DNA from: Xestospongia muta
Taxonomy: Eukaryota; Porifera; Demospongiae; Haplosclerida; Petrosiidae
DNA length: 64,000 nt
Direction of reading: 5' to 3'
Assembly (NCBI GenBank): GCA_963693285.1
Contig: OY848923.1
Coordinates: forward strand, 3,999,609-4,063,608
A program made the translations under genes and the position numbers. The notes below the pieces were generated by a model. It was not told the DNA's origin. It saw only the letters and a list, made by a program, of their open reading frames with translations, and did not search any database. Position 1 is the first letter of the stretch. Each line of letters begins with the position of its first letter. This document shows positions 26,201 through 38,759 of this stretch, piece after piece.

Positions 26201-29200
26201 CATTTCTTTAATAATAGTCAGACCATCTTTGTATTCCTTCAAGATATTATTAAGACGAGTAATAAGAGGTTCATGTTGACCAGCATCTTCAAATACATCC
26301 TCTGTAATATCAAGATGATCACTAAGAGGACTTAGACTAAGTTGTGGAGCAAGATGAGCTACTCTATCATGAACTAACATATACTCTTCATCTGAAGTCA
26401 TAGCAATGTTAAGGAGCATTTCGTTATCTGTATACGAAACCATTTCAATAGGTTGAAGCTGTGGGTATAGTGAGTCACTCTGTACTGGTACTAATACATC
26501 TCTATCATTCATTCTTGATGGATCATTTACTATCCAGTCTAATATTGCCTTTACTAATGACCATGCTTCTTCTGTACTAATTTGACCTGGTCTATCTTTA
26601 ATAGATTGGAGTACAGAAAGTATATGACTTGTTGTAATCTGTAGATGAATTCCACATTTAGAAAAGAGTTTGTTAAATTTTCGAAATCTGCTTGTTAATA
26701 CAAAGACAAAAGGCTCTAGACTTAGTTTGAAGGTAGGATTACTTTTAATAGCTACCATACTAGAGCTGATAAATGTGGAATAACTCTCCATCCATACCCA
26801 ATTCTCTATATTATCAAAGGTCTCCTTGTCACAATAATCTACATTATCTTGAAGGTAACTGTAGGTCTGATATGATAACTGATCTAATACTTCAGACTTT
26901 ATTTCATCCTCATTTAGAATGATTTCTTTGAAATGAGCTACAACTGCAGCTACAATAACTTGAGTGGAGATACCAAGACATTGAGCAATTTGTGATGGTA
27001 CATTTTCTACAAAAATAGCTTGTGAGCCTGCTATCATTGGCAATTGTGATGAACTTAAGCTTTGTGATAGGACTACTAATGGATTATATTTACTTGATGC
27101 TAAGGAGTGACCATACAAACGGCCCTTCCACTTTAAGCAAGTAGGGTAGTCTTCAGGAGGATTACTAATTATTGGCAACCAGCAATAACTTTGAGCTTGA
27201 AGTACTAAAGCTGTTTGTAAATCTTTATGAAATGTAGTACTAATCACTCTTTCATTGAGGACATTTGGGTACTTCTTGAGATAACAAAAAAGTGCTACTA
27301 CCCTAGAAATGTTTACATCATTAGATGTAGCTATGTTTGTTTTTGAATACACCTGAACACTTGTTATAATCTGTAGTATATCTGTCCCTGTGACAGAGGT
27401 AATAGACTTTAAACCACACTGTCGTAAAGCATAGAGATAAGAAGAAAACTGAGATCCAGGAAATACTGGCTGGTCTCTGAATAACTGCTTTAACATGACA
27501 TCTTGAGGATCAAAAAGATTACATGGAGCTTGCAGCATTCTTGATGTGGAGACTGGTATGAATGGCAAAGTTGATACAGCATTTTTGAGTTTCTCAAATA
27601 AGCTGGATGGATATTTCCTTCTCATCATATCATAGCTATCAAGTATACTCTTCATAAAGGGGACTATGTTGCTACTACTAAACTGCCTATTCCTTATTTG
27701 ATTAAATGAAATACTTAGCAGATATTCAATTTCATTCATGGAATGAACATGCTGAGGAAGCTGTTTTAAAAGACTCTTGACCTTCTTGTTGCCATATCTG
27801 CTTATTACAAGAGGAGTATTGGGAAATAGGTCTGTTCTAAAATCAAATGTCTCACTCTCTGCAATAGCTTTATTTTCACAGTATTGTGTCTTAATAGAGT
27901 TAATAGAATAATAAACACTTGTGTCTTGAATGACACTAAATATAGGTAATGTACAGACTATATTAACTCTAGCTACTGTGGACAACGTGCTAGATGATAG
28001 AAATGCTTGTAAGGTTTCTACTTCTTTACTAGACAGCTTTACATTTTCCAAACTAAACCCTTCTATTGCATCTAGTATATCATCTGGATTAAACTGGTAT
28101 AAATATTGGGCCAGGTGACGATGAACTAAATATGGAAAGACTGAAGCATTAGCTAGATTAATACTACACTTCTCAAGAGCTGCTGCTAAAATTGAAGATA
28201 TTGAAGAAGAAGGAGAAATGTATACTAGACCATCTTGTTTAGCTAAAGGCATTACTGAATTTTGGCCAGTGGAGTACTGCTGTATGGGTACTATCTGCTT
28301 TTGATGAAAGAAATGTAACTCTTTATCACGAAGCCATTGCCAAAAACAATCAAGTTGTTCATCAGACCAAGACCCAGGTTTGGACTGTGGTAACAGTTTT
28401 GCTACTTCAGGTACACCCAATACTTTGAGTTGTGTTTGGCCACCTTTTGCAACCTTGATTAAATTTAAATGAGTATTTCTGTTGTCAGAATAAACACTGA
28501 CTAGCATGTGTTCCAAACCAGGAAGAAGGGTATGAGGAATGCTACTACTGCAAACATATACCACAGTAGTATAATGAGTTATTTGTGTAAATTGTACAAA
28601 GCTACCGTTAAGCAATGGAAGTAGTTTGAGACCAAAGAGGTCATTATACACATGGTCACTTAAACAATAGTCAAGAATGGCAAGTTTATCTTGGCTTGAC
28701 ATACCATTGTAGGCATTTAAGTTTTTCTTGAGTGCTTTCCTTAATTTAGAAGGGCTCAAAATATTTTTATTTTGAGTGTAGTATTGCCTCAAAGCCATCC
28801 ATTGGTTACATTCTAGTTCAACTAGTTTTATATGACAATTCAAAACACTTTTCTTTACCGGTTGGGGAACATCTTCCTTCTCACTTACAAATAATGATTC
28901 ACTAATACTAATCCACTGTCCTCCAGCAACTGGAGTGTACACGGTTTGACTGCCATTGAGCAGTAGCTTGTAGAAAGGCTCTAATAAATCATCCCAAGGT
29001 GTGTCTTCAATCTGATGTATATCTGGCCAACAACTATATATAGCAGTATAATTACTTGGACACAGTTGTATCAACTCTAAGACTAACTTCACATAACAAG
29101 AAGGCAAGCAGATTTTTACTAACAAATTATTCCAAGTACTTTCTTCATCGTCTTTCCTTTCTTGTGCTTCCCATTTGAGAGATCGACGATTACTACTTAC

Positions 29201-30765
29201 AGCAAAAGTTCCATTAATATGAACACTAAATGGAGCTCTGTCTTCAATGGGTAAAGGAAGGACACAAAATATACGGCCACCATGACATGGCATAGTACTG
29301 ACTTCAAAAGCTGTTCCTACCCAGGGCAAAACATGATGCTTCTCCCCTAATTGCATTACCTCTGTGTCCTCACTACCAACCTGATTAACTACTATCCATT
29401 CATGTTTACTGTGGTTACTATCATCATGTACTTCAATAGTGAAGTGATCACTACTTTTAATAAGCTTGCAAGCGGTACTCAGTGAATCAATTGTAAAAGT
29501 GGATTGTACATCACTGAGTAATTTTTGTTGTTTAGTTATGTGTTGAATGTAGGTATCAGTATCAACATTTACTTTAAACACTGACTTAAGGGTGTTATGG
29601 ACAGAAATCTCTATCACTTCAATAGAACAAACTGATCGAAGAAAAAGTAAGATATATTTTGCTTCAACTTTCAGAGATTCTAGTAGCTTTTTTAGTATTG
29701 GTATAGTACAAAGCTTTTCAGAAAGCTTTGATCGTTGTTTACGAAGAGGAAATCTGAAAAATGTTTGGTTACGAAAGGAATTAGAACTCTTTGAAAAACC
29801 GCAAATATCATTATATGGATCTAGTACTTCAGGACACTTTGCTAACAAATTTCGTAACTTATAGCGTTGGCCTGACTCACCCTTCCATATATGTTCTTGT
29901 GGGTCTAGGAATCCACAGTATTCCTCACTGACAATTACTGGAAGATCTGAATACAAATGAAATAATATTCATGAACTATGAATCTACTGGAAGTTCATTT
30001 CATGAATCTCATTATATTTCCATGAACAACTATACTTACCAGTAATGTGATAAACAGAGTTGAATCCAATTCCAAACTTTCCTACTTTGTGTGGATTCTT
30101 AGCTTTACCACTCTGGTGTAGACTTTGTATACTATCCCAGTCTTCTTTCTTAAAAGATGCGTTATTGAAAGACATTAAGGCTGGACCATAAAACCGAGAT
30201 AGTTCACTATGTTTCTCAGTATCTCTCACTAGTCTAGGTGGGAGGGTCTGTAATTGACGGCAGTCCAGGAAGAATTTGACGTCAGTAGCTCCAGCATCAT
30301 CAGCATTTTGAATGATTTCCTGTAATAGTTTAGTGATAATGATAACTCTATAAGGTCACCCTTTTAGAGATAAACTATAGAGTACCACATGTATAGTAAA
30401 GCTTAGCATTTTGTGTGAAAGAAGTTAGCACACTTAAGTTATTGATCGTTGGTATTCGCTGGTATAAAGTTCAATCATAGAATAGAAACATATTAATATC
30501 AGACACCAAATTAATTTACAGTAGTTCATTTTTTGTTCTGTAAGTTAATTACAACAGTCTTGCAACACAGTTATTCAAAGTTTATTTTATGTATCAGATT
30601 CAAACTGGTTACAAACAGGCTATATTACACAGTTAAAGCTAGACAATAGATTTAATTTACCTTGAAGATCTGTCCTCTGGGATACTCTTTGAGAATATTA
30701 GTGATCATCTTATACAGAGGAGGCCTCTTCTGCCCAAATGATTCTCCCTGCAGTGAAGTAGCCAT
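17279..30765 (-). CDS. Sacsin-like giant co-chaperone, copy A, 3 exons
   Basis: Exons run 30765–30661, 30319–30040 and 29946–17279, giving about 4350 residues; the last exon alone is 12,668 nt. Three HSP90-like ATPase modules of sacsin type occur: near residues 10–400 (EIIQNADDAGATDVKFF, GKFGIGFNSVYHIT), near 1340 onward (KEMIQNADDAKATEIN, GKFGIGFCSVYHITD) and near 2330 onward (KELLQNADDAKATK, IGQFGIGFNVVYHVTD). Near residue 4116 is a DnaJ motif (YHPDKINPTDKDLFEEAF), and the last about 150 residues form a HEPN domain (WLRQANSDLKAMNI). This matches sacsin (4579 residues in human) without its N-terminal ubiquitin-like domain: the first exon starts right at the first module. Human sacsin acts at mitochondria and the cytoskeleton as a co-chaperone; the role here is inferred. 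A stop-free frame of this length argues for an active gene. Confidence 0.93.
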
Positions 30766-32950
30766 GCTTATTACACTGTATAGACTCAGTCAAAACCAAT
30801 ATGGAACTACGCGGTCTTTTGTAGTTTATTTATAATTTCACAAAATTAGGGGAATCCCAGTAGTGGTTTGGGGTTTCAAGTTATTTCAGGTGTGTTCACA
30901 ACTTTCACAAGAAAGTTATTATAATTTGTCCACTACAGAATACACAGTATATGACTACAGACTGCAAAATACTTCAATTGGAAATCATGCTATTGGATTG
31001 TAATGGGGTTGCATTTGTAAAATGTATACATATTATGTATATATAATAAAATGTCAAATGATAATCCCTCAACAGTTAATTTGGTACATTGTGTTACAAT
31101 TATACACAACCAAACTATTCATTACAGTCTACATTGACTAGATAAGTGTTAAGACATTTAGAGTCCCATCTGTCACTCTTTACTTATTCGATGTCACATG
31201 TAGATAGTATAATAACGTAGTTTGACAGTTCATATTGGGACAACTTCCATTATTACCATATTTGGTCTGAAAACTGATCTATACATATTAGTGCTTAGCT
31301 GATCCATACCTTGTGAATTAAATTTCATTTGAATCTCAGAAACGTTCTGTCTTTAAAGTGATCCATCAAGTAAAGGACATGTACAATGCATAATTGTTTT
31401 TACAATTATCAAAGTAGAACCATCCTGTAGTAGATGCTGACTGCCTAGTTGATGCAATATGGAATCTGTGATGATTACAAACTCACAGTATAACTATCAC
31501 ATTGCAAGGACATTCAATTTGTCAACATCACAAACTATAAATTTATTATAACTACTAAAATGACTTTTAAAGACTTTTCTATTCATTTTAGGAAAAACAA
31601 CATCTTCTCTATCTTCACCTCATACCTTCATACTTTAGATTGACTGATCATCTTATAAGAAACTCAGCTGTGCAACATGTGTGTGCTTGCATACAGTGTA
31701 GCATAAACGTATGTGTATACTATGACATGTACTACAACAAAGACAACAAGAAGATTCTTTCTTCAGCTTTGTGACCATGTAAAATTGTTTGACACTTTGT
31801 GAGCTAACTTTCTAACAGTTAACTCTCTGAATAAGCTGAGGGACTGTACCATGTTTAATCATTTCTTCAACAGTGTTGTGTCACTTATGTATCTCTTTAT
31901 GTGATAAGACCTCTTTCTTTTTTCAACCTTTAAAATTCTTTCAAATGCTTTCTCCTTTGAAATACGAAGAATTATTAAAAGTGATCAACATTGTGATTCT
32001 GCTTATTGTCAAATTAGACAACTTTCAAAACACAATGAAAATTCTCTGTGTACATATTAGTATTGAATTCAGCATTAGCTTGATATGAATGAATAATCTA
32101 TTCCTGAGTGTGCATATTCCTTAGTAAAATACTTGAAAATTTAATTACATATCTTCAGAAACAAAAGAAAGTGTTAAAATAATACGTTGAATGCGCTTAC
32201 ATTATTTTCCTCTAACAAGAACATAGAACATGATATATTTGACTAGGTCTTCTACAGAAACCACTAATTCATTCAATTCTCATTGGCATGACATACTATC
32301 TCCATAGTAACTTCTTAGGTTTTACGTCAAACACTCTTACTCAGGTGCTGCAATACTGTTCAGCACAATCAGATGTAAAAACATATACAATAGAGTATCT
32401 ACTCTTGCCTTGATAGCTTTAAAAAGCTTGGTAAGTATATTACAATCTTGTAGCTCAATTATTCAAAGACCATACAGCAAGAAGTACCTCACCATGTTTA
32501 TCAATCACAATAACTGTTATGAGGAAAAAATAATACATTGTTGTATTGTGTGTAACACAATATTATTGCCAAATCTCACCATCATGTCCTTCTAGAATTG
32601 GGTTTGAATAAATAGAAACATCTCTTCTTTGATGAGGTTATTGACTTCATCAGAAGGCTCTTCATTCTGTGCCTTATAGAGAACTACTGAATCATATGCT
32701 TGCTTTAAAATATCTTCCATCCAAATACTTACACCATAATGTTCATTCTCATGATGTTGTATATACCTTCCATATTGTATTGTCAACAAATGTCTTTTGA
32801 TATAACTAACTGTTTTTGTTCGATTTTCCCTTCATAATTTAATCGAGAAGTTTCTTTTTTGTTAACCCCTTCATTACGTTTAGCTGATGTCAGAGTCAAA
32901 GGTCTTCAAGCATTCTTAAGTTAACTTATTAAATGCCACGATTAAATGAA
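30766..32950. other. Upstream region of sacsin-like copy A, no recognised gene
   Basis: About 2.2 kb of AT-rich sequence holding the promoter of copy A, with no clear TATA box close to the start. One open stretch on the minus strand (about 32592–32867) encodes a helix-rich peptide including WMEDILKQAYDSVVLYKAQN and ends at an in-frame stop. It matches no family I know, nor any part of the sacsin-like protein, and may be chance or a fragment. Confidence 0.4.
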
Positions 32951-35583
32951 AAAGATAGAATTAGCCTGACGTAACCATCATTCTGCTTCTACTTGGTCTG
33001 GTGTAGGATGGATCCATCTTATATTACTCCCAAGTGAGAATAACCTTCTAACTTCTCCATTACCATGAGTAGTTGTTCTGTTTATATTGTTATCCCATGC
33101 TGCATAATATTATCAGCAACTATACTGTTCATAGAAAGGTTCATCACCAGGAGATATTTTAGTATCAAATTCTTTTAATGGTAATCTTGTCTTCAATTTG
33201 CCTGAGCATAAACTTAAATGCCTCTTCAAAGAGATCCTTATCAGTTGGATTAACTTTGTCTGGATGGTATTTAATGTACATTCTTCATATTGCTTTTTTC
33301 TCTTCTTTTGTTGTCAACTTCCATATTAATAACAATTGTTTACAAATTTTTGTCTCAAGTCTTTTAATCTTTTGCTGTCATTAGTCTGTTGAAGGGCAGC
33401 AGTAGCACTATTCATTAAAATTAACTCAATTCCTTCTCCTTCAACTTAAATATTTTTGATTACAAAATTGTAAATGTCTAAAGCAGATACCACTTTACCT
33501 TCTTCATCCTGCTGATTGTAAACAATGACGTACTTCTTCATTAGTTGATCATCATCACATTGTGATGATTCTAGAGGATACAGGTCAAAATAATTCTCTT
33601 CTACTCATACCCAATTAATTCTTATTGATGATATATATGATTAAAATCACAGTCTAACATAACAATAAGTTGAAGTAAAATAGGTTGACCAATTTTAGGA
33701 ACATTGTTATCATTAAATTTATCATCATGATCTTGAACAGCTATAACTAATTAAGGAGGTCTTCTCTACACAACCAAGAAATCTAATGCTCATGTTTGCC
33801 TGAACTTAAAAAGGTAAAATGGTTGATATTAAGCATATGTCCAAGCTCAATACAGAGAGACTGAGCTGCTTCTTTCCACAGTGATGGGTTAGGTGTAAAA
33901 TCTTTGGTCTAACTTCTTTTGGTAGTCTTAGCCACACATCTTATTCATGCAGTCTGTTAATGGAAGTTGTTTGGGCAAGAGTAATTGCTTGTGGTCTGGG
34001 GAATGCTTGGTGGAATTTTGAACATGCCATAAGATGTATCAATCAAATTGAACATTTTTAATTCCTTGTTTTTAAATCTGCTACTGTCAAAAAAACAACT
34101 CAAGATGATTCAATAACTATCCAACTGTGAGTATCAATCTGAAGTGGAACATACAAAGGTTGACGTAGTTAGAAAAGACTAAGTAAAAGAGTTTGTAGAT
34201 TAACTTTTGTAGTAAAGCAATTTCTAGTGTTGTTTTGGTAATAAAAATAATTTTAGTATTAGTATTAATTTTAGTAGTAAATCTAATTTTGTTTTAGTCT
34301 TAGTATTAGCTATGGTATATTCTGGTGATTTTTTTAGTTTTTGTTGCTATAATGTGAAGCATTTTGGTTATAGTTTTAGTTTTAAAGAAAGTTTTAGTAT
34401 TAGTTTATTTGTAACAATTTACAATCAAAGGTCAACTATAATGAGAGTTGATACATAACATTCAGCTTTTAATTCATGTCTAGTGATGTGTGAAATTCAA
34501 CAGATGCATATGTGAATATGCTAAAACTAAAAACAAGGTTAATAATACATACTCTCATTATTTTCAAAGTATCATATAGCCTATTTAGACAACGTGGTAA
34601 AGAATGGATACATGGAGCAAAGTCTTTAGCATCAGATGATTATTATTACCTTCAGTTAAAGGCTCAGCAGATACTGGAATACAAGCTGTTCTAGTTAGCT
34701 GTTGTAAAATATTTTTAGTTTTGTGTTTCTGTAAATACCCAATAACATCAACAATTATATCAACACGATCAGCTCTATCACTACCATCAGTTGAGACATA
34801 ATCTGGATTATAGGTTGAGAATAATTGAAAGTTAGCTAACCCAGTGTTTGATATATTGATGAGATTCTGCTAAACATCATTTACACTTGGACTAGTGACT
34901 ATACCAAGATGTTCTAAAGAATTGTTTTCATCTATAAAAGTTGTGAGTTTTGGTAGACATACCACTGGTTTCACAATCCACATCAGAAAGGCACAGTCGT
35001 GTACAATAGTTTGTTTGAGTTTAGTAAGACTTATGTCAAGATGAGAAAAACTCTGTGGAGTCTGGGAAGCTGCTTTAATCCATGTAAAGGCATTACGTTT
35101 CGCTACTTTTACAAAATATATGTCTCCTATCTGAGACAAATAGTAAGGTTTCTTATGCAATTCTTCAGCTTTTTTGAAAACAAATAATTAAGAAGTACAT
35201 ATAAAATAAACTTCTCCTAAGTCACTGTAGCACGAAGTCCGAAATCACAAAAAATTAACCACAAGTCAATTGGTAATCATCATGAAAGAAAAAATATTAG
35301 GAAAAGTAATGTCGATTTTCATTTTGTGGTCACAAAAACCAGCGATAGTTAATAGTTCATTATTGTTGAGAGAGGCAGGCAAACATTTGAAAGACCTTAA
35401 GTCAGCTATAAATTGTAAAGTTAGTAATCATCTTTTTATTGTTACGCTTTGCAAAGTGTTTAACATCGTCAAAGAGGTAATCTCTGATATATTCCAGATG
35501 TACTTTCTTTCATGATGAGTTAACTTGGAAAAACAAGGAAACTTAAGAAGAGAATAAATTCTTGTTTTACCTTCAATAAAACC
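32951..35583 (-). pseudogene. Decayed third sacsin-like copy (C), fragment
   Basis: The stretch parallels bases 17672–20580 of copy A in the same orientation. It begins after the HEPN core and covers the DnaJ region upstream to the region before the third ATPase module's tail. It has many frameshifts and stops. One block equal to about 18640–18990 of copy A is missing, and about 330 bp of unrelated sequence is inserted at 34215–34544. The longest surviving frame, 35160–34870, still reads YYLSQIGDIYFVKVAKRNAF. It shares some bases with copy B rather than A, so it predates or is independent of the A/B event. No function is expected. Confidence 0.9.
34215..34544. repeat. Insertion in sacsin pseudogene C, starts with TTTAGT-rich simple sequence
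   Basis: Between matches to copy A at about 19340 and 19433 lies about 330 bp absent from copies A and B. Its first 190 bases are dominated by irregular TTTAGTATTAG and TTTTAGT units. No terminal repeats or target duplication are clear. Confidence 0.6.
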
Positions 35584-35730
35584 TGGGTGTGTATGCATAT
35601 GTGAGCCATGTATATCATGTATGGGTAGCCAACCACCATCTCAAAGTGTCACATTTGAGATCAAATGTTTTGTGAGGGGATATCGTACTTATATAGGTGT
35701 CTAGGAACCTTTAGTTGTGAAATGTTGGTG

Positions 35731-35738
35731 GTAAAAAG
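35731..35738 (+). repeat. Left target-site duplication (GTAAAAAG)
   Basis: These 8 bp next to the left inverted repeat match GTAAAAGG at 37079–37086 at seven of eight positions. An 8-bp duplication is typical of several cut-and-paste superfamilies, including hAT, P and Zisupton. Confidence 0.6.
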
Positions 35739-35899
35739 GGTGGTCACTATTCCACGGAATGGAACGGCTCGGAACGGACCCGAATGAATCACTATTATAC
35801 GGAACCTATTATACGGAATAGAGGAAAACTATTATACGGAACGGAAGAAAAATAATTTCAATAATAATTGCACGTATTTTATTATTAATAAAATTATAT

Positions 35900-36138
35900 A
35901 TAGTTTACTTTTTTGTGATCGGTAAAGTTGATAATTTTCTTTATAAAATACACAATATTCTATACAGTCTTGGCAACACCACAACTCTTCTTCTATGATA
36001 TGGCCACTGACTGTGTTTAACACATTGGACATGGAACCATTTCAAACAGGTTAAATATTCAATCATAGTACCTTCCTCTGGAAGGCGACATAAACAGAAA
36101 ATTTCAACTTCCAAAGTACCTGTGGTGCATATGTACAC
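35900..36138 (-). pseudogene. PHD-finger remnant, minus strand, frameshifted
   Basis: One frame reads FCLCRLPEEGTMIEYLTC and KWFHVQCVKHSQ; after a frameshift the next frame gives HIIEEELWCCQDC. Together they follow the PHD order of C-x-C, x-x-C, W-F-H-x-x-C, and W-x-C-x-x-C, with one zinc ligand changed to Tyr. It sits at the left end of the transposon and points outward. Confidence 0.55.
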
Positions 36139-36242
36139 ATGTATGTATGCTCATGCATAGATTATGCTGTTCACTATACACTGTGTATACACACACATCT
36201 TGTTCACTCTTTGAAATATGATGAAGGCTCAGCTACCAATGA

Positions 36243-36635
36243 TCAAGACCTATTAGACACACTTGTAGAACTGTATTAGCAACTGATGAGAGTGAATCAG
36301 TTATAGAAATACAACCTGTTTTCTCTGATGGAGGCACAAGTGATAGTTACTTAAACTACTATTCTCATAATCTTCAGTCACAAAAACCTACTGATCTTCA
36401 GAAGTCAAAGGAAATGCTTAGCGAAAAGATTGCTGAGTTGCAGCTGCTTGTGAGCTCCTGTACAAATATTGAAGCTATTCACTTTGTTAGTGTGCATCTC
36501 AGCTCAGCACTTAGCATTGTCAAATCTACTGACGTATACCAGCTCTTTTCTTTGATTATTCGTAAGCGACCATCCCCTAATTCAAATAGTCAAAAACAAT
36601 TCCGTTATCATACAACAAAGAAGAGGCGAAAATAA
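36243..36635 (+). pseudogene. Transposon ORF fragment with basic nuclear-signal-like end
   Basis: A 130-codon open frame without a convincing start. It contains an acidic part (TDESESVIEIQPVFSDGG), a predicted amphipathic helix (KSKEMLSEKIAELQLLVSSC), and ends TTKKRRK. It is likely the C-terminal piece of a longer element-encoded protein. I recognise no family. Confidence 0.4.
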
Positions 36636-36689
36636 GTATGTAAATAGACAAAGCCCACTACAGAGGCGAAGAATATTACAAAAGACAAA

Positions 36690-36839
36690 ATGAGTTCTTT
36701 GCTAGTTAGAATTTGTGGCATTTGTTTTAAAGAAGATGATGACCAGTTACAATGTGAAACTGTGGAATGGATTCAATGTGTTGGCTGTATATTATGGGTG
36801 CACTTAGCTTGCATTCATACTGAGAATTATTTATGTTAA
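36690..36839 (+). CDS. Short PHD-like zinc-finger ORF in the transposon
   Basis: A 49-codon frame from an ATG reads RICGICFKEDDDQLQCE, then EWIQCVGCILWVHLACI and ends NYLC. The order C-x2-C, C, C-x2-C, H-x2-C fits a PHD or similar treble-clef finger that lacks its last ligand pair. It may be an exon of a transposon protein rather than a whole gene. Confidence 0.4.
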   Translation: MSSLLVRICGICFKEDDDQLQCETVEWIQCVGCILWVHLACIHTENYLC

Positions 36840-37078
36840 AATTGTAGACTGCAATCCAAAGTGAAAAATGTTTTTAAGAATAATAAATTTCGTAAAAATT
36901 AATATTTCGTGGGTGAGTAGCCACGCCTATTGAAGTATCCCTCCAAAACAGTCTTTTACGGATGGCAAACGTACTCTCCTTATCGCCCAGTGAGATTATC
37001 CATTCCGTATAATAGCGATCCATTCCGGTCCGTTCCGAGCAGTTCCGTTCCGTATATATATATAGAATAGTGACCACC

Positions 37079-38700
37079 GTAAAAGGAGAGCCTCACAACC
37101 CAGTGGATCAATTAGCTATATTGGTTGTCAGAAGTGGACATACTGTTAGATATGTGCCTTTCAATTTGGCTCCTGTATCTTCTCACTTCCTGAAGAGGCC
37201 CTTCAACAAGGGAACAGCATAGATTACTGGCAACAAAGTAAACTGTGGCAGAGGCTATGGGCTAGAAGTACCCTGAATCTGTTTTCTCTATGGCCCAAAG
37301 GCTTACATTACGAAAGCTAAGACCATGCTCATGGTGACCCAAAGGAAGTAAGGATGCAGGAATGCAATCCATACCTGACATCCAATTCAATTCTTTGACT
37401 GTAGACATGTACACATCTGACCTTTTGATACCACTAGTAGGTGGGATGCACAGTGCATCTAATGATTCTAATAATAAACTATGACATATAACATAATGTA
37501 ACTACAAAAATAAAAATAAATTTGTTGATTTCTATATAGCTATGATCTGTACCATATGTTATATTAATGAGTCACCAAATCTTGATTCACATGTACTGAG
37601 TACCTGGGTAGTTATGTAGATTTTTTATATAATGCCATCCAAAATTGTTCATCTTTTCTGATTACATTGTTGTTGTTGGGTGATTTACTGAAGTTTACAA
37701 TTATAGTTCATCTGTAGATGTACTGGTGGTTGCTTTGTGTTAGATATCAATATAGATATACTTGGTCATATAATACTTAATAAAAACTAATCGTAGACTA
37801 TTTGTAGTCCATAGATAAAGGATAGTATGTATTGCACCTACTTCCTATAGTAAGTCTATAAAATACACCTAATGATATATAGATTTAGTACGGACGTAGT
37901 CAGTTATTAATATTAAATTATCAGAACAAGTTATTAAATAGACTAAATATAATTGTAAATATTTTAAAATATTAACAGGAACTGTTATTTATAGTAACTA
38001 ATTTGTAATGATATCATAAATTATTGTCAAATTTGTTCCATTATAGCTTTTCGGTAGATACCTATTTTAATAAATTGTGTTATAGTATCATATATTATAT
38101 ACTAATTATCTCTGACATTGACTTCTTTTAAATTCTATATAGTCTAATATATTTATAAATATAATTATTTGTTTAGAATTATTTCTCCAATAAACTTCAC
38201 TTTATTGCTACTGTATCTGCTACTATTAATTGTTATCTAGTAGAGTTATAATACTAGATAAAACCTTACCTGATCTTTAAAGATATTTGAAAACAAAATA
38301 TACAGAGGGACTAGTAAATATTCACTAGAACCTTTAACAGTGATGTATAAATGAAAGGTACTAAAGTGCCGAACCACGCTGCAGTTTCTAAGTTATTTAT
38401 AAATGCTATGCCAGCTTAGGCCCAGCTATGATGTAGTTAGGTTAGGTAGCATTGCAAGAAAATTTTTTATAAAATTCCAGAAGGTGTGGTCACAACTCAA
38501 CCTAGGCAGACGCGGCCACGCCTTGCTAATCCAATCCATATCAATCAATAAATCAACAAGAAAGGCTAATAGAAATGAGTAAGTCTTATCATGTCTGTGA
38601 AGCGATAACTGAGTAAATGATAGTATCTATCAATTGCCAAGCGAGATTAAATGCTAGATTCGTGATGACAGTTTCTCTGAGCCTTTACATGACACTTTAA
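37079..38700. other. AT-rich intergenic region with a repeat shared with 45797–46330
   Basis: After the HIRAN-like remnant (to about 37330) there is no gene. From about 37454 to 37880 the sequence resembles 45797–46360: TTCTAATAATAAA, then GATCTGTACCA, then AATTGTTCATCTTTTCTGAT, then GGTGATTGCTTTGTGTTAG in the same order. That second copy lies just upstream of the secreted-protein gene. Confidence 0.55.
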
Positions 38701-38759
38701 AATGTATCAATATTTCATAATATAAATCGATATATCAACTATTAGTAGCAATTTTTTCA

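Larger units (their letters stand above)
12928..28205. repeat. Segmental duplication, copy A (partner at 48675–64000)
   Basis: From ATGAAATGCTTTCAC at 12928 onward the sequence can be followed base by base in the right part of the window, displaced by 35,747 bp at the left edge, 35,810 at the sacsin stop and 35,795 at the window end. Coding, intronic and intergenic bases are all included, with same orientation. By eye similarity is well above 90 percent in most stretches. The true right edge is unknown because copy B leaves the window. The left edge lies inside a coding exon of the transporter. Confidence 0.95.
35739..37078. mobile_element. 1.34-kb DNA transposon remnant with PHD-finger ORFs
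   Basis: Both ends carry the same sequence inverted, starting GGTGGTCACTATTC and continuing with CTCGGAACGGACC, GAATG and CTATTATACGGAA over about 70 bp (35739–35812 and the complement of 36992–37078). Extra TATTATACGGAA copies follow on the left. An imperfect 8-bp direct repeat flanks the element. Inside are a minus-strand PHD-like finger near the left end, a plus-strand ORF with a KKRRK end (36243–36635), and a plus-strand PHD-like ORF (36690–36839). No transposase catalytic region is seen, so it is probably an internally deleted copy mobilised by another element. The superfamily is not settled. Confidence 0.8.
35640..37330 (+). pseudogene. HIRAN-like domain gene remnant split by a transposon
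   Basis: Left of the transposon the plus strand reads CLGTFSCEMLVVK; right of it, in matching frame across the duplicated target, it reads GEPHNPVDQLAILVVRSG, then VRYVPFNLAPVSSHFLKRPF. This follows the HIRAN pattern (LG..V.L.REP.NP.D..A..V.....G..P). Downstream, ITGNKVNCGRGYGLEVP and LYGPKAYITKA continue the same reading between stop codons at about 37220 and 37280. HIRAN domains bind DNA 3' ends in HLTF/Rad5 proteins, and related stand-alone proteins are numerous in invertebrates. The stops and the insertion make this a dead remnant. Left and right parts do not extend to a full gene. Confidence 0.5.

Noticed and set aside
32592..32867. Minus-strand open stretch as an upstream exon of sacsin pseudogene C
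   Set aside because: Its peptide does not match any part of sacsin copy A, and no conserved splice partner was found; left as unrecognised.
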